From the NCBI RefSeq assembly GCF_900156345.1, contig NZ_FTPP01000005.1:112611-176610 (forward strand): a stretch of DNA of 64,000 nt. Reading direction: 5' to 3'. The stretch is from Pontibacter indicus (GTDB taxonomy: Bacteria; Bacteroidota; Bacteroidia; Cytophagales; Hymenobacteraceae). Below the pieces are notes generated by a model, which worked only from the letters and a program-made list of their open reading frames with translations, had not been told where the DNA came from and ran no database searches. Shown in pieces: positions 45,893 to 54,948 of the stretch. The number at the start of each line of letters is the position of its first letter. Within the stretch, counting starts at the first letter, position 1. The position numbers were made by a program, and so were the translations under genes.

Positions 45893-47143
45893 TTATTCTT
45901 CTTGCAGGGCAACTACCGGATTGACGCGAGCTGCCTTGGTAGCAGGTATAAGCCCCGCCAGAGCGCCGGCCACTACCAGCAGCACCGTCGCCGTGACAGC
46001 TACGGCCGCGTTCACCTCCGGCGGACCAAAGAAGCCCGCCTGCACGTTGTTCTCTACCATAAAGCCTTCGATGGCTGCGATAAGCCCTGTGCCTGCCAGC
46101 AAACCGATGTAACCGGCAAAGCCTGTGATCACGATGGATTCCTGTATGATCAGGCTCACGATCGAGAGTGGTGTTGCGCCGAGCGCCTTTCGTATACCTA
46201 TCTCCTTGGTGCGCTCCTTCACCACGATCAGCATGATGTTGCCCACCCCGATGATACCGGCCACGATGGTGCCGATGCTCACCAGCCAGCTAAAGCCCGC
46301 TATACCTGCAAATAGACCCTGCACATCCTGAAATTCCTTCTCCACGTTGGCCGATCCGAAGGCTTTCAGGTCGGCTGGGGCTACTTTGTGCCGCTTCATC
46401 AACAGGGCCTTAACTTTTTCCTCCACTACCGCTGCGGCTATACCTGGCTTAGGCGTCATGGCGAAGAAGTTCACCTGATTGGGCTGGTTAAAAGCCTGCT
46501 GTAGTGTCGTGTTCGGTATGTAAATGGTCTGGGCGTCCTGCACTACTTCCTCATCCTTGCCAATGGGCTTGAAAGTGCCCACCACCTGAAAGTAAATGCC
46601 TTTGATGCTGATGTACTTGCCGATTGGGTTGGCCTCATTTTCAAACAGCAGCTCCAGCGTACGCGGGCCCACCACGGCCACCTTGCGGCGCTCGTCAATA
46701 TCTTTCTGGTTGATAAAGCGGCCGCTTGTCAGGTTAGTCGGCTTGACGAACAGCACCTCAGGTGTTTCGCCGTTCACAGTAAAAGCTGAGCTCTTGGTGC
46801 CGTACACTACCGAGAAGCTGCCCCGCAGCTGGTTGCTCGGTGCGATCACGGCCACTTCCGGCACAAAGGCGCGAATAGCATCAATGTCGTCATTCGTCAT
46901 CTGGATCGTACGGCCTGCCTTCAGGCCCATGTAGGGCACGCTCGTGCGCTGCGTCCACACAAACACGGCATTCTTGGCCACGTTAAACTCCGACGTAATT
47001 CCTTTCTCCAACCCTTTGCCTGCACCCAGCAAGAGCACCAACATGAAAATGCCCCAGAACACCCCAAAAGCCGTCAGCGCCGTACGCAGCTTGTGCTTCT
47101 TTACGGTGTTATAAATCTCGGTCCATTTATCAATGTCGATCAT
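45893..47143 (-). CDS. ABC transporter permease, MacB type, first copy
   Basis: 416 residues with the four-helix MacB/FtsX arrangement: one helix at residues about 20-45 (TALTAFGVFWGIFMLVLLLG), a large periplasmic MacB_PCD domain, and three helices in the FtsX part (GTIVAGIIGVGNIMLIVVKE, SIVITGFAGYIGLLAG, AVTATVLLVVAGALAGLIP). RTKEIGIRKALGATP is the conserved FtsX loop. No ATPase domain is attached, so it needs the separate ATPase at 48746. It is a paralogue of the permease at 47453; the two probably form a heterodimer. It lies 39 bases upstream of the adaptor gene. Confidence 0.92.
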   Translation of the reverse strand: MIDIDKWTEIYNTVKKHKLRTALTAFGVFWGIFMLVLLLGAGKGLEKGITSEFNVAKNAVFVWTQRTSVPYMGLKAGRTIQMTNDDIDAIRAFVPEVAVIAPSNQLRGSFSVVYGTKSSAFTVNGETPEVLFVKPTNLTSGRFINQKDIDERRKVAVVGPRTLELLFENEANPIGKYISIKGIYFQVVGTFKPIGKDEEVVQDAQTIYIPNTTLQQAFNQPNQVNFFAMTPKPGIAAAVVEEKVKALLMKRHKVAPADLKAFGSANVEKEFQDVQGLFAGIAGFSWLVSIGTIVAGIIGVGNIMLIVVKERTKEIGIRKALGATPLSIVSLIIQESIVITGFAGYIGLLAGTGLIAAIEGFMVENNVQAGFFGPPEVNAAVAVTATVLLVVAGALAGLIPATKAARVNPVVALQEE

Positions 47144-47452
47144 AGGTGGAGTTAGGATTGAGTGATTTAGTGAATGAGTGAGTTTTCTAATTTTTGATTG
47201 AGTGGTTGAGCGAATGAGTGATTGTTTAGTTCTTATTGATTGAATTATTAAGTCTTCTGTCAGTATTCGTTTGCTTGATTTTCGGTTATTAACTTATTGA
47301 GTAAATGCTGATTGAGTAACAGAGGTAAATAACTATCGGGCTCAAAGTTCATTTAAAATAACTGCCAAATTCAGCTGTTTTATCTCTGCCAAATCACTTG
47401 TTAAATCAAAAACTAAAAATCACTCAACCACTCATTCACTCAATCACTAAAC
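47144..47452. other. Low-complexity intergenic sequence between the two permease genes
   Basis: About 310 bases made largely of degenerate GATTGAGTGA / GAATGAGTGA words. The left end (GATTGAGTGATTTAGTGAAT, 47157 onward) and the right end (AATCACTCAACCACTCATTC, 47417 onward) are in inverted orientation and can pair over roughly 30 bases with mismatches. No gene, promoter consensus or terminator was found. A shared transcript for the flanking permease genes remains possible. Confidence 0.6.
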
Positions 47453-48697
<1,245 letters not shown>

Positions 48698-48745
48698 TGG
48701 ATTGCTGGTTGTTAATTGTTGATTGGTGTTTTCTTCAGTTCAGAC

Positions 48746-49465
48746 TTAGCTTTTCGCAGCCACTGCTTCTGCTGCCAGCACGGCCTCTTCGGCGTGCTGG
48801 TCGCTATTCACGATCAGGCCGTCCTTCAGCCGGATGACGCGGTGGGTTTGGGCAGCGATGTCGTTTTCGTGCGTCACAATCACCACGGTCATCCCCTTGC
48901 TGTTCACATCCTTGAAAATATCCATCACATCATAGGAAGTCTGCGTGTCGAGGGCGCCGGTCGGTTCGTCGGCCAGGATCAGCTTAGGTTGGGAGATCAA
49001 GGCCCTAGCGATGGCCACCCGCTGCTTCTGCCCGCCCGACATTTCGTTGGGAGAGTGTTCAGCCCAGTCCTTCAGCCCCACCCTGTCGAGGTATTCGAGG
49101 GCTAGTTTGTTGCGCTGCTTGCGGCCCACGTTCTGGTAGTAGAGTGGCAGGGCCACATTCTCCATCGCGTTTTTGAAAGAGAGCAGGTTGAAAGACTGGA
49201 ACACAAAGCCCAGAAACTTATTGCGATAATAGGCCGCCTTCGCCGCCGACAGATTTCGGATAGGTGTGCCGGCTAATGTATAGCTGCCACTGTCGTAGTC
49301 GTCGAGAATGCCGAGAATGTTAAGCAAAGTGGACTTGCCGGAGCCGGAGGAGCCCATGATCGAGACCAGCTCGCCTTCCTCTATGAGCATGTCGATGCCT
49401 TTGAGCACGTGCAGTTTGTTGTGCCCCACCGCGTAGTATTTGTGTATATTTTCCAGCTGTATCAT
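48746..49465 (-). CDS. ABC transporter ATP-binding protein (MacB/LolD type)
   Basis: 239-residue ATPase energising the two MacB-type permeases. Walker A GSSGSGKST near residue 37, Q-loop region FVFQSFNLL, signature MSGGQKQRVAIARAL (MSGGQ in place of LSGGQ), Walker B LILADEPTGALD and the H-loop VTHE. The N-terminus (MIQLENIHKYY) and this motif set are those of the LolD/MacB subfamily, which drives mechanotransmission across the membrane to a periplasmic adaptor, exporting lipoproteins, peptides or toxic compounds. First gene of the operon; the substrate cannot be inferred. Confidence 0.93.
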   Translation of the reverse strand: MIQLENIHKYYAVGHNKLHVLKGIDMLIEEGELVSIMGSSGSGKSTLLNILGILDDYDSGSYTLAGTPIRNLSAAKAAYYRNKFLGFVFQSFNLLSFKNAMENVALPLYYQNVGRKQRNKLALEYLDRVGLKDWAEHSPNEMSGGQKQRVAIARALISQPKLILADEPTGALDTQTSYDVMDIFKDVNSKGMTVVIVTHENDIAAQTHRVIRLKDGLIVNSDQHAEEAVLAAEAVAAKS

Positions 49466-49729
49466 AGGCGGCCGACAAAAATGATGGCAAATAATTTACA
49501 GGTATTTGCTGTACAAGGTGCTAACAATGGCGCTAAATTTCCTGCATTCTATACCTGCAGGAGTTTTGTTTCGATCGACGGGCAATATTTGTCTATCAAT
49601 CACTTAGCTCACGACAAAGTCATTTTCAGCACGCAAACCCTTATTTAAGTTAAAACGAAACTAAATACCTGCCTATTTTCCGAAGTTCAAGATAAAGATG
49701 AGAAAGCGGGGCTAAAGGTTGCCTGACCG

Positions 49730-50341
49730 ATGCGAAATAATTCACTTGCCATACCCGCGCTTCGTAGAAAGGCCATGCGCTACCCGGATCTTCCACAGCC
49801 TGTCCTTTTCCATCCGCTCAAGCACCACCTGGGCTACATCCGGGAGTTCATTCAGGCGCAGGCAAACGCTTCAGATGACTTTCTGGTTGCCCAACTCAAG
49901 ACCATCGGCAGTTCACAGCTGGACTTATACCTGGGTGATTTGTCGATCCATCAAATAGCCGAGGAGACCATCCTATACCTGCAGAAGTACCAGTGCCTGC
50001 AGCCGGAACCCTACCGGCTATACCTGACAACTGGCGGAGCGGGCTATGGCTTGATCACACTGTCTGACGGGAGCGGGTGGGTGCTGCGTTGGGGCGTTGT
50101 GGAAGGAAGATATGTGCATCTGCACCCAGCCAGGTATAGCCAGTACACCATCCGAGTGAAGGCAAATCTATTGAAAACTGCCATCGCCGTATCATTGGCC
50201 ATGAAGCGTACAGGTATAGCCGAGCCTGACCTGTGGTTGGTGAACCAGGTACGCAGACAATGGCTGGGGCTAGCGCCTATACCTGCTATCTTAACAAGTG
50301 ATACGCTTTTAAGATTGACTTCTCTGTTGGGCAGTAAGTAA
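49730..50341 (+). CDS. Unknown protein, gene dense in the TATACCTG word
   Basis: 203 residues from ATG 49730; an ATG fifteen codons later (MRYPDLPQPVLFHP) may be the true start. Soluble, no signal peptide or recognised domain. Visible segments: HPLKHHLGYIREFIQAQANA, YLGDLSIHQIAEETILYLQK, GYGLITLSDGSGWVLRWGVV, LLKTAIAVSLAMKRTGIAEP. The same helical outline followed by a compact beta section suggests a small enzyme-like fold, but no family is identified. The gene itself carries six copies of the TATACCTG word in three reading frames (49926, 49974, 50020, 50132, 50211, 50279), encoding LYL, RYS, GIA and PIP pieces. It ends one base from the convergent pentapeptide gene. Confidence 0.65.
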   Translation: MRNNSLAIPALRRKAMRYPDLPQPVLFHPLKHHLGYIREFIQAQANASDDFLVAQLKTIGSSQLDLYLGDLSIHQIAEETILYLQKYQCLQPEPYRLYLTTGGAGYGLITLSDGSGWVLRWGVVEGRYVHLHPARYSQYTIRVKANLLKTAIAVSLAMKRTGIAEPDLWLVNQVRRQWLGLAPIPAILTSDTLLRLTSLLGSK

Positions 50342-50342
50342 A

Positions 50343-51122
50343 TCAGTTCTCAGTCCGGCTGAAGATCATCCGGTTGCTTACTTGGGTGTACTTAAAGTCT
50401 TCATCGCCTCTGAACATGGCTTTCTGCAGGTGCATGTTGTTGGCTACTTTGGTATACTTGAAGTTGGCCAGCCCGTTGAAATTGGCCGCCCTGAAGTCTG
50501 CGTCTCTGCTAAACTTGGCGTACTTGAAGTTGGCTTCTCTCCTGAAAGTGGCGTTTTCGAAGTTTGCCTCCGCAGGGAAGGTTACATATTTAAAGTTGGC
50601 TTCTTCGGTGAATCGGGCATTGGTGAAGTTGGCCGACTTGGAGAACTTGCTATACTTGAACAGCGCTTCGTGCTGAAAACTGCTGCCTGCAAACGACACC
50701 TCATCTCTGAACTTAGAGTATTTGAAAGCACTGTAGCCTTCAAACACGCAGTTTTCGAAGCGCACCGCCTTGTCGAAATTGGTGTTATACACTTCGTTTT
50801 TCCGGTTAAAGAGCTTGACGTCCTGGTTGTCCGGGTTGAAATAAGCCAATACATCGTCCTTGAACGTGCAGTTGACAAAGGTCAGGGGAGCTTTCACGGT
50901 GCTGATATACTCATTCGTACTGTTCTTGTTATCTGCCTTTTTCTCCAGTTGCATGTTGTCCAGGCGCGTTAGGTCCAGCACGCCCACAATCTCAGCATTT
51001 TTGTAGGTCACAGCCTCGCCACGATTTATTTTAGCGATGATTTCAGAGGCGTTCACGCGCGTTTGCGCCCAGGTCAGGAAGGGAACGGCCAGCAGCAATA
51101 GGAATAGGAATGTTTTTTTCAT
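50343..51122 (-). CDS. Secreted pentapeptide-repeat protein
   Basis: 259 residues with a signal peptide (MKKTFLFLLLLAVPFLTWAQ). From about residue 85 it contains successive pentapeptide-type coils: VRFENCVFEGYSAFKYSKF, VSFAGSSFQHEALFKYSKFS, then repeated ANF(K/T/E)- blocks such as SANFTNARFTEEANFKYVTF and EADFRAANF-like coils to the end (MHLQKAMFRGDEDFKYTQ). Central phenylalanines and small residues mark a right-handed beta-helix. Most pentapeptide proteins are cytosolic (for example gyrase-binding types); this one is exported to the periplasm. Role unknown; convergent with the preceding gene. Confidence 0.85.
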   Translation of the reverse strand: MKKTFLFLLLLAVPFLTWAQTRVNASEIIAKINRGEAVTYKNAEIVGVLDLTRLDNMQLEKKADNKNSTNEYISTVKAPLTFVNCTFKDDVLAYFNPDNQDVKLFNRKNEVYNTNFDKAVRFENCVFEGYSAFKYSKFRDEVSFAGSSFQHEALFKYSKFSKSANFTNARFTEEANFKYVTFPAEANFENATFRREANFKYAKFSRDADFRAANFNGLANFKYTKVANNMHLQKAMFRGDEDFKYTQVSNRMIFSRTEN

Positions 51123-51207
51123 GGTTTGAGGTATAAGGTTTGAATGGAATATCAGCTTATACCCCTAGATGAAGCAAGTGTGGGAAAGGTTGCCTGGCTA
51201 TGATATT

Positions 51208-51417
51208 TTATTCTTCCAGGAACTGCACAATGGTACGCACTACGATCCAATAAATGAGGAAGGCTAAAATGAAAACGGGGCCGAACAGCAGGAACTTCTC
51301 CAGCAACCCGGAGCTGATGACCTGGCAGGTATAGCTGGCGATCAGAAATGGCAACAGAATGCCGAGCCCTATCATGATTTTCAGTGCTTTGTCGATGGAT
51401 GTCTGTGGCTCGTTCAT
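51208..51417 (-). CDS. Small membrane protein, two helices, unknown
   Basis: 69 residues. A short polar N-terminus (MNEPQTSIDKALKIM) followed by two hydrophobic helices, IGLGILLPFLIASYTCQVIS and LLFGPVFILAFLIYWIVVR, and a charged end FLEE. No domain recognised. The gene is short, but the two-helix pattern, sensible codon use and ATG start make it plausible. It lies about 85 bases upstream of the pentapeptide-repeat gene on the same strand and may be cotranscribed with it. Confidence 0.6.
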   Translation of the reverse strand: MNEPQTSIDKALKIMIGLGILLPFLIASYTCQVISSGLLEKFLLFGPVFILAFLIYWIVVRTIVQFLEE

Positions 51418-51501
51418 GGCTATACCTGGCTTAGTGCTTCATGTTATAATACAACGCAAAACATCACAAAAGAGTTATCATCTCTATATAGTGATAAAAC
51501 A

Positions 51502-51535
51502 AAACAGCATCACCCTTTTTGGGGTGATGCTGTTT
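51502..51535 (-). terminator. Rho-independent terminator after lpdA
   Basis: Perfect 14-base arms AAACAGCATCACCC and GGGTGATGCTGTTT, about 25 bases after the lpdA stop; T-rich and A-rich on the two sides, so it works on the minus strand. Confidence 0.92.
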
Positions 51536-51557
51536 CAGAATTATAAATCAATTTCGA

Positions 51558-52961
51558 TTAAATATGCAGAGCGCGGTTCTCTGTTGCTGCCAGGCAAGCT
51601 TCTTTGATGGCTTCTGTATACGTTGGGTGCGCGTGGCTCATGCGGGAGATATCCTCTGCCGAAGCCCGGAATTCCATCGCCACTACTGCCTCTGCAATCA
51701 GGTCGGCTATACGCGGACCAATCATGTGCATGCCCAGAATCTCGTCTGTTTCCTTGTCAGCCAGCACCTTCACAAAACCATCCGTATCCATTGACGCTTT
51801 GGCACGGCCTGATGCTTTGAACGGGAACGAACCAGTCTTGTAAGCACGGCCCTGCTCTTTCAACTGCTCTTCGGTATAGCCCACGCCTGCCACTTCCGGC
51901 CAGGTATACACCACACCCGGGATCAGATTGTAGTTGATGTGCGGCTTCTGACCAACAATGGTCTCTGCCACGAACACGCCTTCTTCTTCGGCCTTATGGG
52001 CCAGCATGGCGCCACGCACCACGTCACCAATGGCGTAGATGCCTGGCACGTTGGTTTCCAGGTGGTCGTTCACGGCAATCATACCGCGCTCGCCCATCTG
52101 CACACCCGCGTTCTCCAGACCAAGACCCTCGGTATACGGCTTGCGGCCCACTGATACGAGCACGTAGTCGCCATCAAAGGTTACCGTCTCACCTTTCGGG
52201 TTCTCGGCCGTTACTTTCACGATTTCGCCCTCGTTCGTAGCGCCTGTTACTTTGTGGTTGAAGAAGAACTCGAAGCCCAGTGTTTTCTTGAGCACGCGCT
52301 GCAGCTCTTTGCCCAGCGCGCGGTCCATCGTCGGGATGATGGCATCCATGTACTCCACCACCTGCACTTTGGTACCCAGGCGGGCGTACACAGAGCCCAG
52401 TTCCAGACCAATTACACCGCCACCGATCACGATCATTTTCTTTGGTACCTCCTTCAGCTCCAAAGCCTCAGTAGACGTGATGATGCGCTTTTTATCGATC
52501 GGCAGGAAAGGCAACGCAACAGGTTTAGAGCCCGTCGCGATGATGGTCTTATCTGTCTCGATCTGCTGCTCCTGACCGTCTGTACCAGTAATCTTGATCG
52601 TGTTCTTGTTCACAAACGAGCCCAGACCATAGTAGGTGTCGATCTTGTTTTTCTTCATCAGGAAGGCGATGCCGTCGTTATTTGACTTCACCACACCCGC
52701 CTTGCGGTTGATCATCTGCTCGATGTTCACCTGCAGGTCGTTCAGCTCGATGCCGTGCTCCTTAAAGGTATGCGCTGCGTTGTGGTAATGCTCCGAGGAA
52801 TCGAGCAAAGCTTTGGAAGGTATACAGCCCACGTTCAGGCAGGTACCACCCAGCACGTTGTACTTTTCTATAATAGCGGTTTTCAGACCCAGCTGTGCAC
52901 AGCGTATAGCCGCTACGTAGCCGCCAGGACCAGAACCGATTACGGTTACATCGTATTTCAT
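51558..52961 (-). CDS. lpdA: Dihydrolipoyl dehydrogenase (E3)
   Basis: 467-residue flavoprotein that reoxidises the lipoyl arms of the 2-oxoglutarate dehydrogenase complex and reduces NAD. FAD-binding site VIGSGPGGYVAAIRCAQLG; redox disulfide in GGTCLNVGCIPSK (Cys41/Cys46); NAD-binding GGGVIGLELGSVYARLG; AIGDVVRGAMLAHKAEEEG; and the C-terminal dimer interface with active His-Pro AHPTYTEAI. Follows sucB on the same strand, but a gap of about 250 bases with a repeat and a terminator-like hairpin lies between, so it may have its own promoter. It can also serve pyruvate dehydrogenase and the glycine cleavage system. Confidence 0.96.
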   Translation of the reverse strand: MKYDVTVIGSGPGGYVAAIRCAQLGLKTAIIEKYNVLGGTCLNVGCIPSKALLDSSEHYHNAAHTFKEHGIELNDLQVNIEQMINRKAGVVKSNNDGIAFLMKKNKIDTYYGLGSFVNKNTIKITGTDGQEQQIETDKTIIATGSKPVALPFLPIDKKRIITSTEALELKEVPKKMIVIGGGVIGLELGSVYARLGTKVQVVEYMDAIIPTMDRALGKELQRVLKKTLGFEFFFNHKVTGATNEGEIVKVTAENPKGETVTFDGDYVLVSVGRKPYTEGLGLENAGVQMGERGMIAVNDHLETNVPGIYAIGDVVRGAMLAHKAEEEGVFVAETIVGQKPHINYNLIPGVVYTWPEVAGVGYTEEQLKEQGRAYKTGSFPFKASGRAKASMDTDGFVKVLADKETDEILGMHMIGPRIADLIAEAVVAMEFRASAEDISRMSHAHPTYTEAIKEACLAATENRALHI

Positions 52962-53018
52962 CTGTCTGTATTTTTAGGAGAGCAATGCCCTCGTTTTTGT
53001 TTTGATTTCTCTGCTAAT

Positions 53019-53150
53019 GTTTACCCACCCCTGCCCCTCCAAGGAGGGGAATCAGCAGCAGGGAGGTCCCACTTTGAAGGGAGTAGGGGGATGTTTTACA
53101 CTTTGCAGGTAAACACCCCTATAGTCCCCTCAAGGGGACACTTTCTCCTA
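53019..53150. repeat. Dispersed C-rich intergenic repeat (CCTGCCCC family), long copy
   Basis: ACCCACCCCTGCCCCTCCAA opens the element; it continues GGAGGGGAATCAG and closes with GAAGGGAGTAGGGGGATGTT, then CCCCTATAGTCCCCTCAAGG. The ends are imperfect inverted repeats. Related to 29667-29694 and 44224-44275. Confidence 0.6.
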
Positions 53151-53158
53151 TAATCGCA

Positions 53159-53199
53159 ATAAAAAGGAGGAGCAAACTCTTTCGCTTACCCCTCCTTCC
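53159..53199 (-). terminator. Probable terminator after sucB
   Basis: AAGGAGG and CCTCCTT arms (53164-53170 and 53191-53197) with a 20-base loop, followed on the minus strand by TTTATTG; 14 bases after the sucB stop. Weaker than the other terminators. Confidence 0.5.
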
Positions 53200-53212
53200 T
53201 AATCTCAATAAA

Positions 53213-54799
53213 TTATACGCCTAACAGCAGTCTCATCGGATCCTCCAACAGTTCTTTCACGCGAACCAGGAAGCTAACCGACTCACGGCCGTCGATGATG
53301 CGGTGGTCGTAGGAAAGGGCCAGGTACATCATCGGACGGATCTCAACCTGTCCGTTCACGGCAACCGGGCGCTGCACGATGTTGTGCATACCCAGGATGG
53401 CCGACTGTGGAGCATTGATGATCGGTGTAGACATCATCGAACCGAACACGCCACCGTTGGTGATGGTGAAGGTGCCGCCCGACATCTCCTCGATTGAAAG
53501 TTTCCCGTCACGGGCTTTTTTCGCCAGGCGGATCACTTCTTTCTCGATACCATCCAGCGTCAGGCTCTCGGCGTTGCGGATAATCGGCACTACCAGGCCT
53601 TTCGGTGAGGAAACGGCAATCGACACGTCGCAGAAGTCATTGAACACAATGTCGTTGCCGTCGATCATGGCGTTCACGGCTGGCCATTCCTGCAGGGCTA
53701 CGGTACAAGCTTTCGTGAAGAAAGACATGAAACCTAGGCCTACCTCGTGCTTCTCCTTGAACTTGTCTTTGTACTTGGCGCGGATGTCCATGATTGGCTT
53801 CATGTCCACCTCATTGAAGGTAGTAAGCATGGCCGTTTCATTCTTCACCTGTACCAGGCGGCGGGCAACTGTCTTACGCAGTGAGCTCATTTTTTCACGG
53901 CGCTGGTTGCGCTCACCAGTAGCGGCTGGGGCAGCGGCGGCAGTTTCCTGCTTGGCAGCCGGAGCTGCTGCGGCTGGCTTCGGAGCTGCCTTTTGAGCGC
54001 CCATCGCGTCTTCTTTCGTAATGCGACCGTCACGGCCTGTGCCCTGCACGTCGGCAGCGTTGATGCCTTTCTCAGAAAGGATCTTTCCGGCAGCTGGCGA
54101 TGGTGTGCCGGAAGCATAAGTCTGCGCGCCGGACGGAGCGGCTGCAGCTGGCTGAGCGGCTTGTGCAGCAGGAGCTCTTGGCTGAGCGGCCGGTTTGGCA
54201 GCGCCTGCACCAGCACCCTGTACGATGCGGCAAAGCAGACCGCCGATCTCTACCGTGTCACCTTGCTGGGCTACGATCTGAAGCGTACCTGCGGCCTCGG
54301 CTGGCAACTCAAACGTCGCTTTGTCCGACTCCAGTTCAGCAATCACCTCGTCCATTTCCACGTGGTCGCCGTCGTTTTTCAACCAGCTGGCAATCGTCAC
54401 CTCTGTGATAGACTCGCCCACGGTTGGCACGCGCATTTCTTTTGTTTCACCGGATCCCTGTGCAGCGGCAGGAGCAGACTCCTGTGCAGCCGGAGCAGCA
54501 GCCGCAGTTGGGGCAGCGGCTTCTTGTTTAGCGGCAGGGGCAGCAGGAGCGCCACCGGCCTCGCCGTTCTGCTCGATGCGGCAGATCGTGGCGCCCACCT
54601 CAATGGTATCGCCTTCCTGCGCAACGATGCGTAAAATGCCTGCGGCTTCTGCGGGCAGTTCGAATGTGGCTTTGTCAGATTCCAGCTCCGCAATCACCTC
54701 ATCCATCTCTACCCGGTCGCCATCTTTCTTTAGCCATTGGGCTATGGTTACCTCAGTGATTGACTCACCTACGGCAGGCACTTTAACTTCTAAGCTCAT
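53213..54799 (-). CDS. sucB: 2-oxoglutarate dehydrogenase E2, dihydrolipoyllysine succinyltransferase with two lipoyl domains
   Basis: 528 residues; transfers succinyl groups from the lipoyl arm to CoA. Two lipoyl domains, about residues 3-76 and 120-193, each have the ESDKA lipoylation motif with the lysine inside [18 protein letters not shown] Pro/Ala/Gln-rich linker follows each. Next a peripheral subunit-binding domain ([33 protein letters not shown]), another linker, and the catalytic domain ending [16 protein letters not shown], with the active His, then LLGV. Most SucB proteins have one lipoyl domain, so the doubled domain is notable. Located after sucA. Confidence 0.95.
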   Translation of the reverse strand: MSLEVKVPAVGESITEVTIAQWLKKDGDRVEMDEVIAELESDKATFELPAEAAGILRIVAQEGDTIEVGATICRIEQNGEAGGAPAAPAAKQEAAAPTAAAAPAAQESAPAAAQGSGETKEMRVPTVGESITEVTIASWLKNDGDHVEMDEVIAELESDKATFELPAEAAGTLQIVAQQGDTVEIGGLLCRIVQGAGAGAAKPAAQPRAPAAQAAQPAAAAPSGAQTYASGTPSPAAGKILSEKGINAADVQGTGRDGRITKEDAMGAQKAAPKPAAAAPAAKQETAAAAPAATGERNQRREKMSSLRKTVARRLVQVKNETAMLTTFNEVDMKPIMDIRAKYKDKFKEKHEVGLGFMSFFTKACTVALQEWPAVNAMIDGNDIVFNDFCDVSIAVSSPKGLVVPIIRNAESLTLDGIEKEVIRLAKKARDGKLSIEEMSGGTFTITNGGVFGSMMSTPIINAPQSAILGMHNIVQRPVAVNGQVEIRPMMYLALSYDHRIIDGRESVSFLVRVKELLEDPMRLLLGV

Positions 54800-54948
54800 A
54801 TGTTCTATCGATTATGAATTACAGTTTTGAATTACGAGTGAATAATGCCGAATGACTAATTAGTAATGATAAATGAATAATTACTGCATGTCTACTCATT
54901 ACTCACTATTGATTACTCATTATTCACTCGTCATTATTTCATTACTAA
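54800..54948. other. Low-complexity sequence between sucA and sucB
   Basis: About 150 bases of degenerate ATTACTCATTA / GAATAATG-like words, resembling the simple sequence at 47144-47452. It contains no visible promoter or terminator, so sucA and sucB are probably on one transcript. Confidence 0.5.

Noticed and set aside
49409..49648. 79-codon plus-strand frame overlapping the start of the ABC ATPase gene
   Set aside because: Its first third is antisense to the ATPase gene and the remainder has no recognisable features; evidence is too weak to call a gene.
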